Below are positions 23,367 through 31,936 of a DNA stretch of 43,816 bases, piece after piece. This DNA is from Candidatus Wirthbacteria bacterium. GTDB lineage: Bacteria; Patescibacteriota; CG2-30-54-11. The notes below the pieces were generated by a model that had not been told where the DNA came from, ran no database searches, and was given only the letters and a program-made list of their open reading frames with translations. The stretch is taken from NCBI GenBank assembly GCA_903889905.1, contig CAISZI010000035.1:1-43816 (forward strand), written 5' to 3'. How positions within the stretch are numbered: the stretch's first letter is position 1; each line of letters begins with the position of its first letter. A program made the position numbers and the translations under genes.

Positions 23367-24512
23367 ATGCCCAACAAACTACTGCAAATTTTGAACTTTT
23401 TCAACAAGGGCTGGGAAGTCTCACTGCTTGCTTTTTTGCCGTTCATCCAAGCTGCCTATCATCTTGACCTGATCCAAATCAGTCTGCTCAGCACAATTTA
23501 TGTTCTGTTTCAAATTGCCATTTCACTGTTTGCCGGACAACTCGTCATACGTTTTGGCAGCAAGCGGATGATTCAGTTCTCCTTTGTCTGCTTCTTGTTG
23601 GCGTGGGGTGGATTTAACTTACCGCATCAATTTCTTTTTTTGCTGCCGATTTATGCCTGTGGTGGATTGGGTTCTGGGATTTTTGATCCGGTTGGCAGTG
23701 CTCAGATCGCCAAAACGTCGACCCAACAAAAAAGAGGACAACAAATTGGCAATTATGGCGCGATTGGTGACATGGGGAGAATTGGGGTCGCGGCTTTATC
23801 AACGCTGCTGATCGGATTGGTTGGATGGCAGGCAACGACATTAATCTTTTTGGTGCTGGTGAGCCTCTTAATTGTTAGCATTGCAGTACAAGCGTCTACC
23901 TCGGAACCGCTGGAAAAGTTGGCAAAGAACACATTGCACATTCGCGATTTGCTCAAGAACCCCGCCTTAATGCTTGCTATCGCCGCTGGCGCCCTGGACT
24001 CGTTTGCCAGTTCATCGCTATATATCTTTTTGCCTTTTTTGCTTGCGCCAAAAGGGATTTCGCTCGCATCATCGGGATTACTCACGGCGTTGTTCTTTGG
24101 TGGGTATCTGGCAGGCAGACTTTTGCTGGGGAGGAGCGCGGATCAATATGGCAAAGCCAAAATTTTGATTCTGGCCGAAAGTTGCATGGCAGGACTTATT
24201 CTTCTGCTTGTTTGGGTCAACGCCATTTATCTCGTCATTCCATGTCTTTTTGGACTTGGTGTTTTTACCCGAGGCACGTCGCCCGTGATTAAAGCCATGG
24301 TGGCTGATGCAATCCAAAACCCGCAAGATTTTGAACAAGCCTACGGCTATTATTCCTTCGTTACCCGATCATCATCACTGATCAGTCGTCCGGCATTTGG
24401 TTTTAGTGCGGATCAATTTGGCATTGGAGTCGCCTTCTACCTTGCGGCGATTGCAGCCTTGCTGACTGCGCTACCAGCCTATTGGTTTAAACGGTTAAAA
24501 CACGCGGTTTAA
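23367..24512 (+). CDS. MFS transporter (12 helices)
   Basis: A 381-residue major-facilitator protein. Motif A between helices 2 and 3 appears in weakened form as GQLVIRFGSKRMIQF, and a symmetrical loop after helix 8 reads GRLLLGRSADQYGKAKI. Twelve hydrophobic helices are visible with a charged mid-loop (ASTSEPLEKLAKNTLHIRDL). It starts one base after the VIT1 stop. Substrate prediction is not possible; sugar or drug efflux are both plausible. Confidence 0.85.
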   Translation: MPNKLLQILNFFNKGWEVSLLAFLPFIQAAYHLDLIQISLLSTIYVLFQIAISLFAGQLVIRFGSKRMIQFSFVCFLLAWGGFNLPHQFLFLLPIYACGGLGSGIFDPVGSAQIAKTSTQQKRGQQIGNYGAIGDMGRIGVAALSTLLIGLVGWQATTLIFLVLVSLLIVSIAVQASTSEPLEKLAKNTLHIRDLLKNPALMLAIAAGALDSFASSSLYIFLPFLLAPKGISLASSGLLTALFFGGYLAGRLLLGRSADQYGKAKILILAESCMAGLILLLVWVNAIYLVIPCLFGLGVFTRGTSPVIKAMVADAIQNPQDFEQAYGYYSFVTRSSSLISRPAFGFSADQFGIGVAFYLAAIAALLTALPAYWFKRLKHAV

Positions 24513-24534
24513 GCAAGTCATATCCGGGACTTTT

Positions 24535-24562
24535 TTGACAGGATAAGTATTTGTGGTATCAT
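24535..24562 (+). promoter_or_regulatory. Promoter of the ytxH-abrB-DHA2 unit
   Basis: A perfect TTGACA (24535-24540), 16-nt spacer and TATCAT (24557-24562), about 50 nt before the ytxH-like ATG. It is the best candidate for driving the three-gene efflux unit. Confidence 0.6.
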
Positions 24563-24614
24563 GGCACCACTTCCAACTTTTCATACTTATCATATTTAAT
24601 TTACGAAAGCCATC

Positions 24615-24821
24615 ATGGCCAAACTCAACAAAAAGGCATCTGCACTGCTGGGGACACTGGTAATTGGCGCTGCCGTGGGATCCATTGCCTCACTGCTGCT
24701 TGCACCCAAAGAAGGCAAGGAAGTGCGCGAATATTTTTACCAGAAATGGAAACAATCACGCTTCAATAAAAAACGAAGCGTGGAGACGGATAAAAACGAG
24801 GAAACCAACGATGGCAACTAA
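24615..24821 (+). CDS. YtxH-like small membrane protein
   Basis: A 68-residue protein with one hydrophobic helix (residues 9-29) ending in the YtxH signature SLLLAPKEGKEVREYF, then a basic tail (KKRSVETDKNEETND). YtxH-like proteins are small stress-associated membrane proteins of unknown function. It overlaps the start of the AbrB-like gene by 11 bp and is led by a perfect -35 promoter. Confidence 0.85.
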   Translation: MAKLNKKASALLGTLVIGAAVGSIASLLLAPKEGKEVREYFYQKWKQSRFNKKRSVETDKNEETNDGN

Positions 24822-25038
24822 AGAACAAGCGTGCTGCTACGGGACCACCACCGTCTCCGAACGTGGCCAGATCGTCATCCCGCATGCCGCGCGCGAAAAA
24901 CTCAGCATCCAGGCTGGGGACAAACTCATGGTTTTCGCCAAAGGTAATTCCATCCTGGCCATGATCAAAACCGACAAAGTGGAAGAATTTATGAACGACA
25001 TTGTCGCCAATATCTCCAGCATCAAAGAACAACTCTAG
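24811..25038 (+). CDS. AbrB/MazE/SpoVT-type transcription regulator
   Basis: A 75-residue swapped-hairpin DNA-binding protein from the ATG at 24811. The motif TTVSERGQIVIPHAAREKLS (residues 12-31) and IQAGDKLMVFAKG are the canonical AbrB fold. The short C-terminal helix is probably a dimerisation or effector part. An in-frame upstream extension exists but lies inside ytxH and lacks family similarity. It is overlapped by ytxH and stands 43 nt before a DHA2 efflux pump, so it probably regulates its own operon. No toxin partner of MazF type is present. Confidence 0.9.
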   Translation: MATKEQACCYGTTTVSERGQIVIPHAAREKLSIQAGDKLMVFAKGNSILAMIKTDKVEEFMNDIVANISSIKEQL

Positions 25039-25081
25039 GCCTGATTAACACGTTAATTTTCATTAGACAAAGGAATAGATC

Positions 25082-26761
25082 ATGTCCTCGTCTGCTACTT
25101 CCATCTCCCAAAAACCGCTGGCCAAATGGCTGGGGTTGCTAGTTCTCAGCCTGGCGCTGGCCATCATCGTCATTGATGGCACGGTGCTCAATGTTTCCAT
25201 TTCCTACCTCATTCGCGACCTGCATACGGATGTCCAGACCATGCAGTGGGTAATCACTTCCTATTCACTGGTCATTGCGGCGCTGACTATTGTCGGCGGA
25301 CGACTGGGCGACTTTTTCGGCCGCAAAAAAATGTTCATGCTGGGCGCCGTCATTTTTGCGATCGGCTCCTTTACTACCGCGATCAGCACCAATGTTGGCA
25401 TGGTGTTGCTGGGTTGGTCACTGATCGAAGGTATTGGTGCCGCGCTCATGATGCCGGCCACTGTTTCACTGGTCATGTCGACGTTTGCTGGCAAAGACCG
25501 TGCCATCGCCTTTGGGGTCTGGGGCGGAGTTGCCGGTGCGGCTTCTGCTGTCGGGCCAATCCTGGGTGGTTTCTTTACCACGTATTACAGCTGGCACTGG
25601 GCATTTATGATCAACGTTGTCACTGTGGCTGTACTACTGATTGGATCTGTATTGATCAAAGAATCGATTGACGATAAAGAGAAAAAAAGTTGGGACATCC
25701 CTGGCATCCTGCTTTCCAGCATAGGGCTCGTGTCACTCGTCTACGGCATCATTGAATCCTCCGATTATGGTTGGTGGATCGCCAAAAAAGCTTATCCGCT
25801 TTTCGGCCAGCAACTTTCCCCCATGGGCTTGTCCGTGGTTCCCTACCTGATCATCGCCGGCCTCATCATGCTGGCTGCTTTTGTGGCCTGGGAACTGCAC
25901 ATTGAGAAAAAAGGCATCACCCCGCTCGTCTCCATGAAGCTGTTCAAAAGCAAACAGTTTTCCGCTGGTGTGATCACGACGACGATTCTGACTTTGGGCC
26001 AGTCGGGTTTGATTTTTTCCATCCCAATATTTCTGCAGGCGGTCAAAGGATTGGACGCCATTCATACAGGTCTCGCGCTGCTACCGATGTCAATTACCCT
26101 GCTGATTGTCGCGCCACTTGGTGCTGCCATCAGTCGCAAGATTTCACCCCGGCATTTGATCCAACTGGGTCTGCTGGTCAACATCCTAGCTTTACTCGTA
26201 CTGCGCTCCGAAACAGCTGTCAACGTCACGGCGGCGAGCCTCGCGCCCGGCTTGATTCTCTATGGCATTGGCATGGGACTCGTGATGGCCCAGATTACCA
26301 ACATCACCCTGTCGGGCGTGGATGTCAGCGTTGCCGGTGAAGCCTCGGGTATCAACACCACCATGCGTCAGGTGGGACAATCACTCGGCACTGCGATCAT
26401 TGGTGCTATTTTCATCTCGGCCCTGACCGCCAATGTGACCACCGCCGTGAACAACAATCCTGCCATCCCCGGCGGAGCCAAAGCCTCCGTCATCGCCAAA
26501 CTCTCCAATACCAATTCCGAATTCCAGACAGCTGCCCAGGATTCTGGCTCTGCCCAAACCCCACCGCAGGTGCTGAACGCCGTCATGGAAATCAAAAACC
26601 AATCCATGGTGGATGCCAGCCGTTCATCAATGCTCTATACCGTTGGTTTTGTGGTGCTCTGCCTCATCGTCACGTTCTACCTGCCCAATGTCAAAGTTTC
26701 GGAACGACATGGGGCGCCAGCGGAAAAAGATACACAAGAAACCCCGATTGCCGCTAAGTAG
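25082..26761 (+). CDS. MFS multidrug transporter, DHA2 (EmrB/QacA-like), 14 helices
   Basis: A 559-residue drug:proton antiporter-type protein. Asp in helix 1 (VIDGTVLNVS, residues 30-39), motif A GRLGDFFGRKKMF, motif B-like LIEGIGAALMMPATVS and motif C AVGPILGGFFTT are all well preserved, with fourteen hydrophobic helices. A periplasmic loop near residues 455-500 is longer than usual (NNPAIPGGAKASVIAKLSNT onward). AAAGGAATAGATC precedes the ATG. It is preceded by an AbrB-type regulator and followed by a bidirectional terminator. Substrates are unknown. Confidence 0.92.
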   Translation: MSSSATSISQKPLAKWLGLLVLSLALAIIVIDGTVLNVSISYLIRDLHTDVQTMQWVITSYSLVIAALTIVGGRLGDFFGRKKMFMLGAVIFAIGSFTTAISTNVGMVLLGWSLIEGIGAALMMPATVSLVMSTFAGKDRAIAFGVWGGVAGAASAVGPILGGFFTTYYSWHWAFMINVVTVAVLLIGSVLIKESIDDKEKKSWDIPGILLSSIGLVSLVYGIIESSDYGWWIAKKAYPLFGQQLSPMGLSVVPYLIIAGLIMLAAFVAWELHIEKKGITPLVSMKLFKSKQFSAGVITTTILTLGQSGLIFSIPIFLQAVKGLDAIHTGLALLPMSITLLIVAPLGAAISRKISPRHLIQLGLLVNILALLVLRSETAVNVTAASLAPGLILYGIGMGLVMAQITNITLSGVDVSVAGEASGINTTMRQVGQSLGTAIIGAIFISALTANVTTAVNNNPAIPGGAKASVIAKLSNTNSEFQTAAQDSGSAQTPPQVLNAVMEIKNQSMVDASRSSMLYTVGFVVLCLIVTFYLPNVKVSERHGAPAEKDTQETPIAAK

Positions 26762-26790
26762 GAAGTAATTCTTAGTAAAAAAATCAAATG

Positions 26791-26823
26791 CGCTACCCAC
26801 TGCAGACTGGGTAGCGTGTTTTG
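26791..26823. terminator. Bidirectional intrinsic terminator
   Basis: CGCTACCCA (26791-26799) pairs perfectly with TGGGTAGCG (26808-26816), followed on the plus strand by TGTTTTGG and preceded by AAAAAAATCAAATG, which gives a U-run for the minus strand. It lies between two convergent operons (DHA2 efflux and the HAAS/PadR operon). Confidence 0.85.
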
Positions 26824-26849
26824 GTAAATAGACTTATCGCCAGGCAGAT

Positions 26850-28754
26850 TTATTGATTGATCCAAGTGATGTTAACAACCATTCTGTCAGGCAGGTCAGC
26901 CAATTTTGCAGTTTTGCCACTGGCTAAATCGACGATAACTGCTTTACCATGATCAGCGATAACCAGCCGCTTTTGCTTGTCCAGGGACAGGACTGATGGG
27001 TAATAACCTGGTGATGACATCCATTTCAATATGGTACGTACTTGTCCGTTGCTACTTTGTTGTAAGTTGTGTACGTTCCAAAAATCATCCTGAAAGTAAA
27101 AACTGCCGTAATCTCCAACTCCCCACTGTTGGCCCATGGCACTGTCATAAAAAGCCTGAATACCACCTGCCAATTGATAAGGTGAAGCAAGCCACGCCAT
27201 CAATGTAGTGCCGCTAGTAGGTATTGCAAAGCGACTTGCAATCACGTCCTGATAAAAGCCATCATAAATCGAGTAATTCATACTATTATTGACAGCAGGC
27301 AGTGTTTGGATTTCTTTATAACCAAGCGGTCTGCAATCGAAAAGCTGACATGTTTGTTCATTGCGCGCGACAAGCTTGGCCGAATCCAAATCATAAAGAT
27401 ACTTATTAATGACGGGATTATCAGCATCACCATCGGTAGTGGTTATACCAATGAGCAGCTGACCCGGAGTTTTAGACCAAACAACACTAGTGGTACCGGT
27501 TTTCGTCAATGGAACATCGTGTAGGACATCCTGTGACCACTTTTGGGTAGTTATATCGTAGACAAACCAGGCATCATGGGAAGCACCATGAATACCATCA
27601 AAAGTGCTCAGCAACAACTTCTGCTGCGATGCCGATGAGGCGACAATACCAACAATACTATTGGTAGTTGGCAAATCACCTAACTCAATAATTTTGGCTC
27701 CATCTAGTTGCTCCAGAAGCACATTCTTGGACTGTTGCTGGACCAAATAAATTCCAGCACTATTACGATCACGCACCATGTCAAATTGTCCGGTTTTGAG
27801 CACCGTTCCATCTGCCCGAACTAGACGCGACGTAATCTGATCAGGAGATGGCCTATTTGTTAGCGGAAATACTGTTTGCAATAAGAAAATTGGTTCCTCT
27901 CCCTGCCAAGTAATATCCGACAGGACTGCATTAGTTTTGAGTGGATTCCATCCATTAGCAACATAACGATAAGCAATGACACTACAGGTCAAAAGGACTG
28001 CGAAAAGTAAAAGCCCGGCAGACGATAGGAGAATACGAAAGGTAAACTTATTGCCCTCTGTTTGATCGACTTGCCTGAAAATATATCTGCCTGCCAACAT
28101 GCGACTTAGAAGGATCAATCCAAAATTAATGGCTATCACGAACATCATTACCAAACTATTTCCGAGTAATCCTGTGTAGAAAACATGTCGATTAATCGGT
28201 TGACTAACTAACTGAATTGCTTTTTGATCAGAAATAATGCCGAGACAGAATATAGCGATCAAAAAACTGGCAAAAACAACGGCCTTGATACTATCCCGCA
28301 AATTCAGTTTGCCGGCAGCCAACCCAACTCCCTGACCAATCATCAACAATTCCGGCACCAGAACAAAGGCCACCAGAAACGCATCTGGTATCCCACCTTG
28401 AGGGGAAATAAACAAACTAAATACACTAGGAACCACAAACCAGGCCAACAAACTCATGACTGCCAATATCAGCCCCCATATAAACGGACGAAAGTACATG
28501 AGCGGCCCGATTATCGGAATCTTTTCATACTTGCGGTGTACCTGATGTAATTCGTTACCGACCATGGCGGGATCTCCAAATGATTGTTGAATTATTTCCT
28601 TGATTTCACTATCTTGCTTTCCCTGCAACTGCAGCGAATGGGATTTTTCGAAACAATGCGATTCCAGTTCGCGACGAATTTCATCGCTTGCCGTTTCAGG
28701 CAGCCGCGCGCTCAACACAACCTGACCAATCAGATCATCAAAATCAGTTTGCAT
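26850..28754 (-). CDS. HAAS-domain membrane sensor-like protein, paralogue 1
   Basis: A 634-residue protein in three parts. Residues 1-75 form a cytoplasmic helical HAAS / permease-prefix-like domain (LPETASDEIRRELESHCFEK, QQSFGDPAMVGNELHQVHR). Residues 89-262 hold about five membrane helices. Residues 265-634 are an extracytoplasmic region of repeated short strands with ADG/DLDSAK-type turns, resembling a beta-propeller, ending VIADHGKAVIVDLASGKTAK. The same order and end sequence occur in the gene at 29133-30914. HAAS domains are commonly encoded beside PadR regulators, as here. It lies 14 nt after padR in the operon. The function is unknown; sensing of an envelope ligand is an inference. 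Confidence 0.7.
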   Translation of the reverse strand: MQTDFDDLIGQVVLSARLPETASDEIRRELESHCFEKSHSLQLQGKQDSEIKEIIQQSFGDPAMVGNELHQVHRKYEKIPIIGPLMYFRPFIWGLILAVMSLLAWFVVPSVFSLFISPQGGIPDAFLVAFVLVPELLMIGQGVGLAAGKLNLRDSIKAVVFASFLIAIFCLGIISDQKAIQLVSQPINRHVFYTGLLGNSLVMMFVIAINFGLILLSRMLAGRYIFRQVDQTEGNKFTFRILLSSAGLLLFAVLLTCSVIAYRYVANGWNPLKTNAVLSDITWQGEEPIFLLQTVFPLTNRPSPDQITSRLVRADGTVLKTGQFDMVRDRNSAGIYLVQQQSKNVLLEQLDGAKIIELGDLPTTNSIVGIVASSASQQKLLLSTFDGIHGASHDAWFVYDITTQKWSQDVLHDVPLTKTGTTSVVWSKTPGQLLIGITTTDGDADNPVINKYLYDLDSAKLVARNEQTCQLFDCRPLGYKEIQTLPAVNNSMNYSIYDGFYQDVIASRFAIPTSGTTLMAWLASPYQLAGGIQAFYDSAMGQQWGVGDYGSFYFQDDFWNVHNLQQSSNGQVRTILKWMSSPGYYPSVLSLDKQKRLVIADHGKAVIVDLASGKTAKLADLPDRMVVNITWINQ

Positions 28755-28768
28755 CTTTTTCCTTGTGC

Positions 28769-29098
28769 TTAAGCCAGGCTTAAAACGTGGTTCACGGCAT
28801 GACTGAATTCCCGCCAGTCTTTGACTCCCTGCGCCAGCGCTTGGCTGCCTTCGGGTGTCAATTTGTAGTACTTACGATCGGGTTTGCCTTCCTGCGGGAC
28901 CCAGTGACTTGAAAGCAAGCCAAGCTTTTCCATTTCGTGTAATGCCGGATAAATACTGCCTTCGCCAAACTGCAACGCTTCCTGACTCTGGTCGGCAATC
29001 GACTTAATGATCTGGTAGCCATACATCTCACCGTCTTTGAGCACAGCCAGGATCAAGTTTTTGGTTGATCCCTTGATTAACTCTTTGGAAAATTTCAT
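28769..29098 (-). CDS. PadR family transcription regulator
   Basis: 109 residues from the ATG at 29098, with TTGAGGTTTAGT before it; an in-frame start at 29143 would overlap the upstream gene and lacks a ribosome site. The winged helix is clear: NLILAVLKDGEMYGYQIIKS (residues 14-33), FGEGSIYPALHEMEKLGLL (recognition helix) and GKPDRKYYKLTPEG (wing). PadR proteins repress by binding palindromes and are released by ligands or by partner proteins. Its place between two HAAS membrane paralogues, in an operon starting with a palindrome over the promoter, suggests autoregulation. Confidence 0.92.
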   Translation of the reverse strand: MKFSKELIKGSTKNLILAVLKDGEMYGYQIIKSIADQSQEALQFGEGSIYPALHEMEKLGLLSSHWVPQEGKPDRKYYKLTPEGSQALAQGVKDWREFSHAVNHVLSLA

Positions 29099-29132
29099 AC
29101 TAAACCTCAATGATAATGAATGATTGGGAAAA

Positions 29133-30914
29133 CTATTTGGCAATGAATGAAGACAATTCGTAACCCGCCCCTGTTGGCAGATCGGTCAATTTGGCCACCT
29201 GGCGTGTGGCAGGATCGACAATCATGAGCTGGTTGTGGTCGGCAATCATCAACTTGCCGGAGTCGGCAATGGATTCAACAAGAGGCAATTCTTCAGCCGT
29301 GGTGTGCCAGCTCAACACAGTCTCCGTCCTGCCATTGGCGTCGGTACGCCGCAGTTCGTGTCCGTTGGCATACCCCTCTATCAGCATCAAATTGGCATAC
29401 ACGCCTGTTCCTGTAATTGGAGCGTACCTGGCGGACGACTCCCAAGTCTGATAGATGGAAAATGGAAATGCCAACATAGCCAGCATCAAATTATTGCTCC
29501 CATGCAATAACTCAAGCCGTACGGAAGGGCTCTGTTGTAACGGCATATCCCATTGCATGGTATAAGAAAAATGATTTTGGGAATCATTAAAAGCGGATGA
29601 TGTCCCTTCCCTTCCTCCCGAAGTCTTGGTTACCTGGCTGTGCAACACACTCTGATTTGTCGTGAGATCGACCCGATACCAACTGTAAAGGTAGAGGTCA
29701 GATCCTGGCGCGGGTTCAATCAAGGTGACATCCAATTGCGTCGGGGAGGCATATCCTATCATCACCGCATGCGAACCATCTCCACCGATTTGGCCGGCAT
29801 TGGGTAACAACAATAGCTCTTTGACTTGATCCCCTTCCAGTTGTTGCAAATGCATTCCGTTTTTTTCCCACGCAGTGATGTAAGTTTTTCCAGTTACCTC
29901 CACACGGTGTACTTCAAAATCGCCTTGTTTGACCACTTGTCCTGTGGCCCGATACAGCCGATAACCCAAAACTTGCGAACCAGTCTGAGGAGATATCAAG
30001 CGCTGATCAATCATGATATAGGGCACTTGACTACCCCAGGCAATGTTAGCCAGACGGGTATTGGCCACAACCGGCGAAGAACGGGTCAAATTAATGCGCA
30101 CCAGGATAATAAGCAACAGCAATCCCAGGGCTATTCCAATTAATTTAAAACTGGATTTCCAGACTAAAATCGTCGCTTGCTCAACTTTTCGAGTCGACAA
30201 TGATTGCATCACAAGCCGTGCCCACACTCTGCGTCCAATCAAGCCCGCAGCCATAAACACTATTAAATAGATGATCGCGATCAATGCCATGTAGCCATCT
30301 AACGCTGTAACTTTACCTACCTGCTCAATCAACGATGGTGCCCCGCTGGCAGCAGACGGTGATCGTTCCATGTAGGTGACAAAGAATTCAGAAAAAACAA
30401 TTAAAGCAGCACCCAATAACATCAACGTCGAGTAGGCAAAAGTTTTGACAGTATCCAACCATCCTATACGCTGCAAACCCAGGTAACATCCCTCAAAGAA
30501 GGCCACCACAAAAGGGCAGATCAGCAGTAATGCTTGCGTCCAGATGGGAATGGGTGTGGTTGAACGCAAAAAAGGCAAGTAAACAAGATACAAAGCCACA
30601 AAAAAGATCAGATTAATTACGCCCAGCTTAAACCCGCGGACAAAAGGCCTGAACCCGACAAGCGGACCAATAATCGGGAGTCGCTCCCCAGGACGATGGA
30701 CCTGATGAAACTCAGCGGCAATGTGTTGCGGGTCACCAAACGACGCGCGTACGTCTGCTTGTATCTCATCCTCTGATTTGCCTTGGAGCCGCAGTTCGTA
30801 GGACTTTTCATAAAAATGTGACCCCAGTTCACGCGCAATCTCCTGCTGTTCGTGCCGCGACAAAAGTGAAGCGCTGGCAATCTCCAAAGCAAATGGATGA
30901 AAAGGGTCGGCCAT
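29133..30914 (-). CDS. HAAS-domain membrane sensor-like protein, paralogue 2
   Basis: Residues are numbered from the ATG at 30914 (MADPFHPF), preceded by AAGGTATAAATTC; earlier in-frame Met codons fall in the operator and are rejected. The N-terminal HAAS-like domain reads IARELGSHFYEKSYELRLQG and RASFGDPQHIAAEFHQVHR, followed by GERLPIIGPLVGFRPFVRGF (paralogue 1: IPIIGPLMYFRPFIWGL). Five or so membrane helices come next, then an outer strand-rich domain ending LMIADHNQLMIVDPATRQVA, parallel to paralogue 1. It is the first gene of the operon with padR (34 nt on) and paralogue 1. The two paralogues are clearly diverged, so the duplication is old. Confidence 0.7.
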   Translation of the reverse strand: MADPFHPFALEIASASLLSRHEQQEIARELGSHFYEKSYELRLQGKSEDEIQADVRASFGDPQHIAAEFHQVHRPGERLPIIGPLVGFRPFVRGFKLGVINLIFFVALYLVYLPFLRSTTPIPIWTQALLLICPFVVAFFEGCYLGLQRIGWLDTVKTFAYSTLMLLGAALIVFSEFFVTYMERSPSAASGAPSLIEQVGKVTALDGYMALIAIIYLIVFMAAGLIGRRVWARLVMQSLSTRKVEQATILVWKSSFKLIGIALGLLLLIILVRINLTRSSPVVANTRLANIAWGSQVPYIMIDQRLISPQTGSQVLGYRLYRATGQVVKQGDFEVHRVEVTGKTYITAWEKNGMHLQQLEGDQVKELLLLPNAGQIGGDGSHAVMIGYASPTQLDVTLIEPAPGSDLYLYSWYRVDLTTNQSVLHSQVTKTSGGREGTSSAFNDSQNHFSYTMQWDMPLQQSPSVRLELLHGSNNLMLAMLAFPFSIYQTWESSARYAPITGTGVYANLMLIEGYANGHELRRTDANGRTETVLSWHTTAEELPLVESIADSGKLMIADHNQLMIVDPATRQVAKLTDLPTGAGYELSSFIAK

Positions 30915-30920
30915 GAATTT

Positions 30921-30974
30921 ATACCTTATGATACGATGCATATGCATCATAATCTAAGGTATAAAAACTGTCAA
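30921..30974 (-). promoter_or_regulatory. Near-consensus promoter with nested palindromic operator (PadR operon)
   Basis: On the minus strand TTGACA (30969-30974), exactly 17 nt, then TATGAT (30946-30951). A perfect 14-bp palindrome GATGCATATGCATC (30935-30948) overlaps the -10 and the expected start site. An outer dyad ATACCTTA / TAAGGTAT (30921-30928 and 30955-30962) encloses it. A strong promoter blocked by a dyad over the -10 is the layout expected for repression, most likely by the PadR protein of the operon. Confidence 0.75.
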
Positions 30975-30993
30975 CAGGCTATTCTAGCTTTGT

Positions 30994-31017
30994 ATTCTAC
31001 CTCGAGATCTGTAGAAT
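30994..31017. promoter_or_regulatory. Small dyad upstream of the Nudix gene
   Basis: ATTCTAC (30994-31000) and GTAGAAT (31011-31017) form a 7-bp inverted repeat with a 10-nt spacer, about 37 nt before the TTG start of the Nudix gene. It could be a leader hairpin or an operator. Confidence 0.35.
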
Positions 31018-31053
31018 AGATCGCATCCAGCACTCCTATTCGAAAGTCTTCCT

Positions 31054-31461
31054 TTGTCTACTCCTCCCCGCATCGGTGTCGGTGTCCTCATCTTCAGAGA
31101 CAAACAAGTTCTCCTGGGTAAACGCCTGGGCGGCCGCGGCGCCGGTGAATGGGCGCCGCCGGGCGGGCATCTGGAACACAACGAAATGCTGCTCGATTGT
31201 GCCCGGCGTGAAGTGTTGGAAGAAACCGGCCTCAAGTTGATCAAACCAGAAACGATTGCCTTTACCGAAGATTTTTTCAAGGTAACCGACGATCATTACA
31301 TTACTTTTTTTGTCATGGCATCAATCAAAGGGGAACCCCAGAATCAGGAACCTGACAAATGCGAAGGCTGGCAGTGGTTTGTATGGGACAAATTCCCCAA
31401 ACCGTTGTTTTTGTCCTTCAACAATTTTCTCTCGCTCAAATTCAACCCACTTAAACCATAG
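31054..31461 (+). CDS. Nudix hydrolase (MutT/NUDT15-like)
   Basis: A 135-residue Nudix enzyme with a complete box: G38, E44, R52, E53, E56, E57 in GHLEHNEMLLDCARREVLEE. The stretch RIGVGVLIFRDKQVLLGKRL before it and GAGEWAPPGG are typical of MutT/NUDT15-type sanitising enzymes, which hydrolyse oxidised or unusual nucleoside triphosphates. The start is TTG at 31054, with no strong ribosome-binding site; a later start would cut the first strand. It is followed after 6 nt by a DUF2000 gene. The substrate is inferred only from family. Confidence 0.9.
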   Translation: MSTPPRIGVGVLIFRDKQVLLGKRLGGRGAGEWAPPGGHLEHNEMLLDCARREVLEETGLKLIKPETIAFTEDFFKVTDDHYITFFVMASIKGEPQNQEPDKCEGWQWFVWDKFPKPLFLSFNNFLSLKFNPLKP

Positions 31462-31467
31462 ATAACC

Positions 31468-31899
31468 ATGTTGCCTGACGAAACAAGCAAACGCTTTGTG
31501 GCGGTGCTCAACAAAAAAATTCCCATCGGCCAACTCCTCAATGCACTCGGCCACATGACCGCTGGCCTTGCTGGCGGCTTCGGCATTGGCACTGACATGT
31601 GCTTCCTGCAATACGCGGACAAAGATGGTGGCAAACACCCCAACATTTCTCATTATCCCTTTATTGTGCTCAGGGCTGATAACAGCAGCCAGATTCGCAA
31701 AGTGCGCCAGGAAGCCTTGGTACAAAATTTAACCTTCACTGATTTCACCAGCACCATGACCATCGGCACATCGCAACAACAGCTGGACGCTACACAAGCG
31801 ACCGATGAAACAAATTTGGAATATTTTGGCATTTGCTTATTTGGAGAAACAGCCGTAATGGCGCCGCTAACGCGAAAATTCTCATTGTTTGTGTTATGA
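31468..31899 (+). CDS. DUF2000 family protein
   Basis: A 143-residue protein with the DUF2000 opening KRFVAVLNKKIPIGQLLNAL (residues 8-27) followed by GHMTAGLAGGFG, and a C-terminal YFGICLFGE segment. The fold is related to bacterial/archaeal Pth2 peptidyl-tRNA hydrolase, but catalytic activity has not been established for the family. It is very close behind the Nudix gene (6 nt) and is probably in the same transcript. Confidence 0.85.
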   Translation: MLPDETSKRFVAVLNKKIPIGQLLNALGHMTAGLAGGFGIGTDMCFLQYADKDGGKHPNISHYPFIVLRADNSSQIRKVRQEALVQNLTFTDFTSTMTIGTSQQQLDATQATDETNLEYFGICLFGETAVMAPLTRKFSLFVL

Positions 31900-31936
31900 T
31901 TTAATTGTTTGAATATCTATCATCAAAGGATCTGGC

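Noticed and set aside
24664-24810. N-terminal extension of the AbrB-like gene
   Set aside because: The extra residues are out-of-frame translation of ytxH; the AbrB fold starts right after the ATG at 24811.
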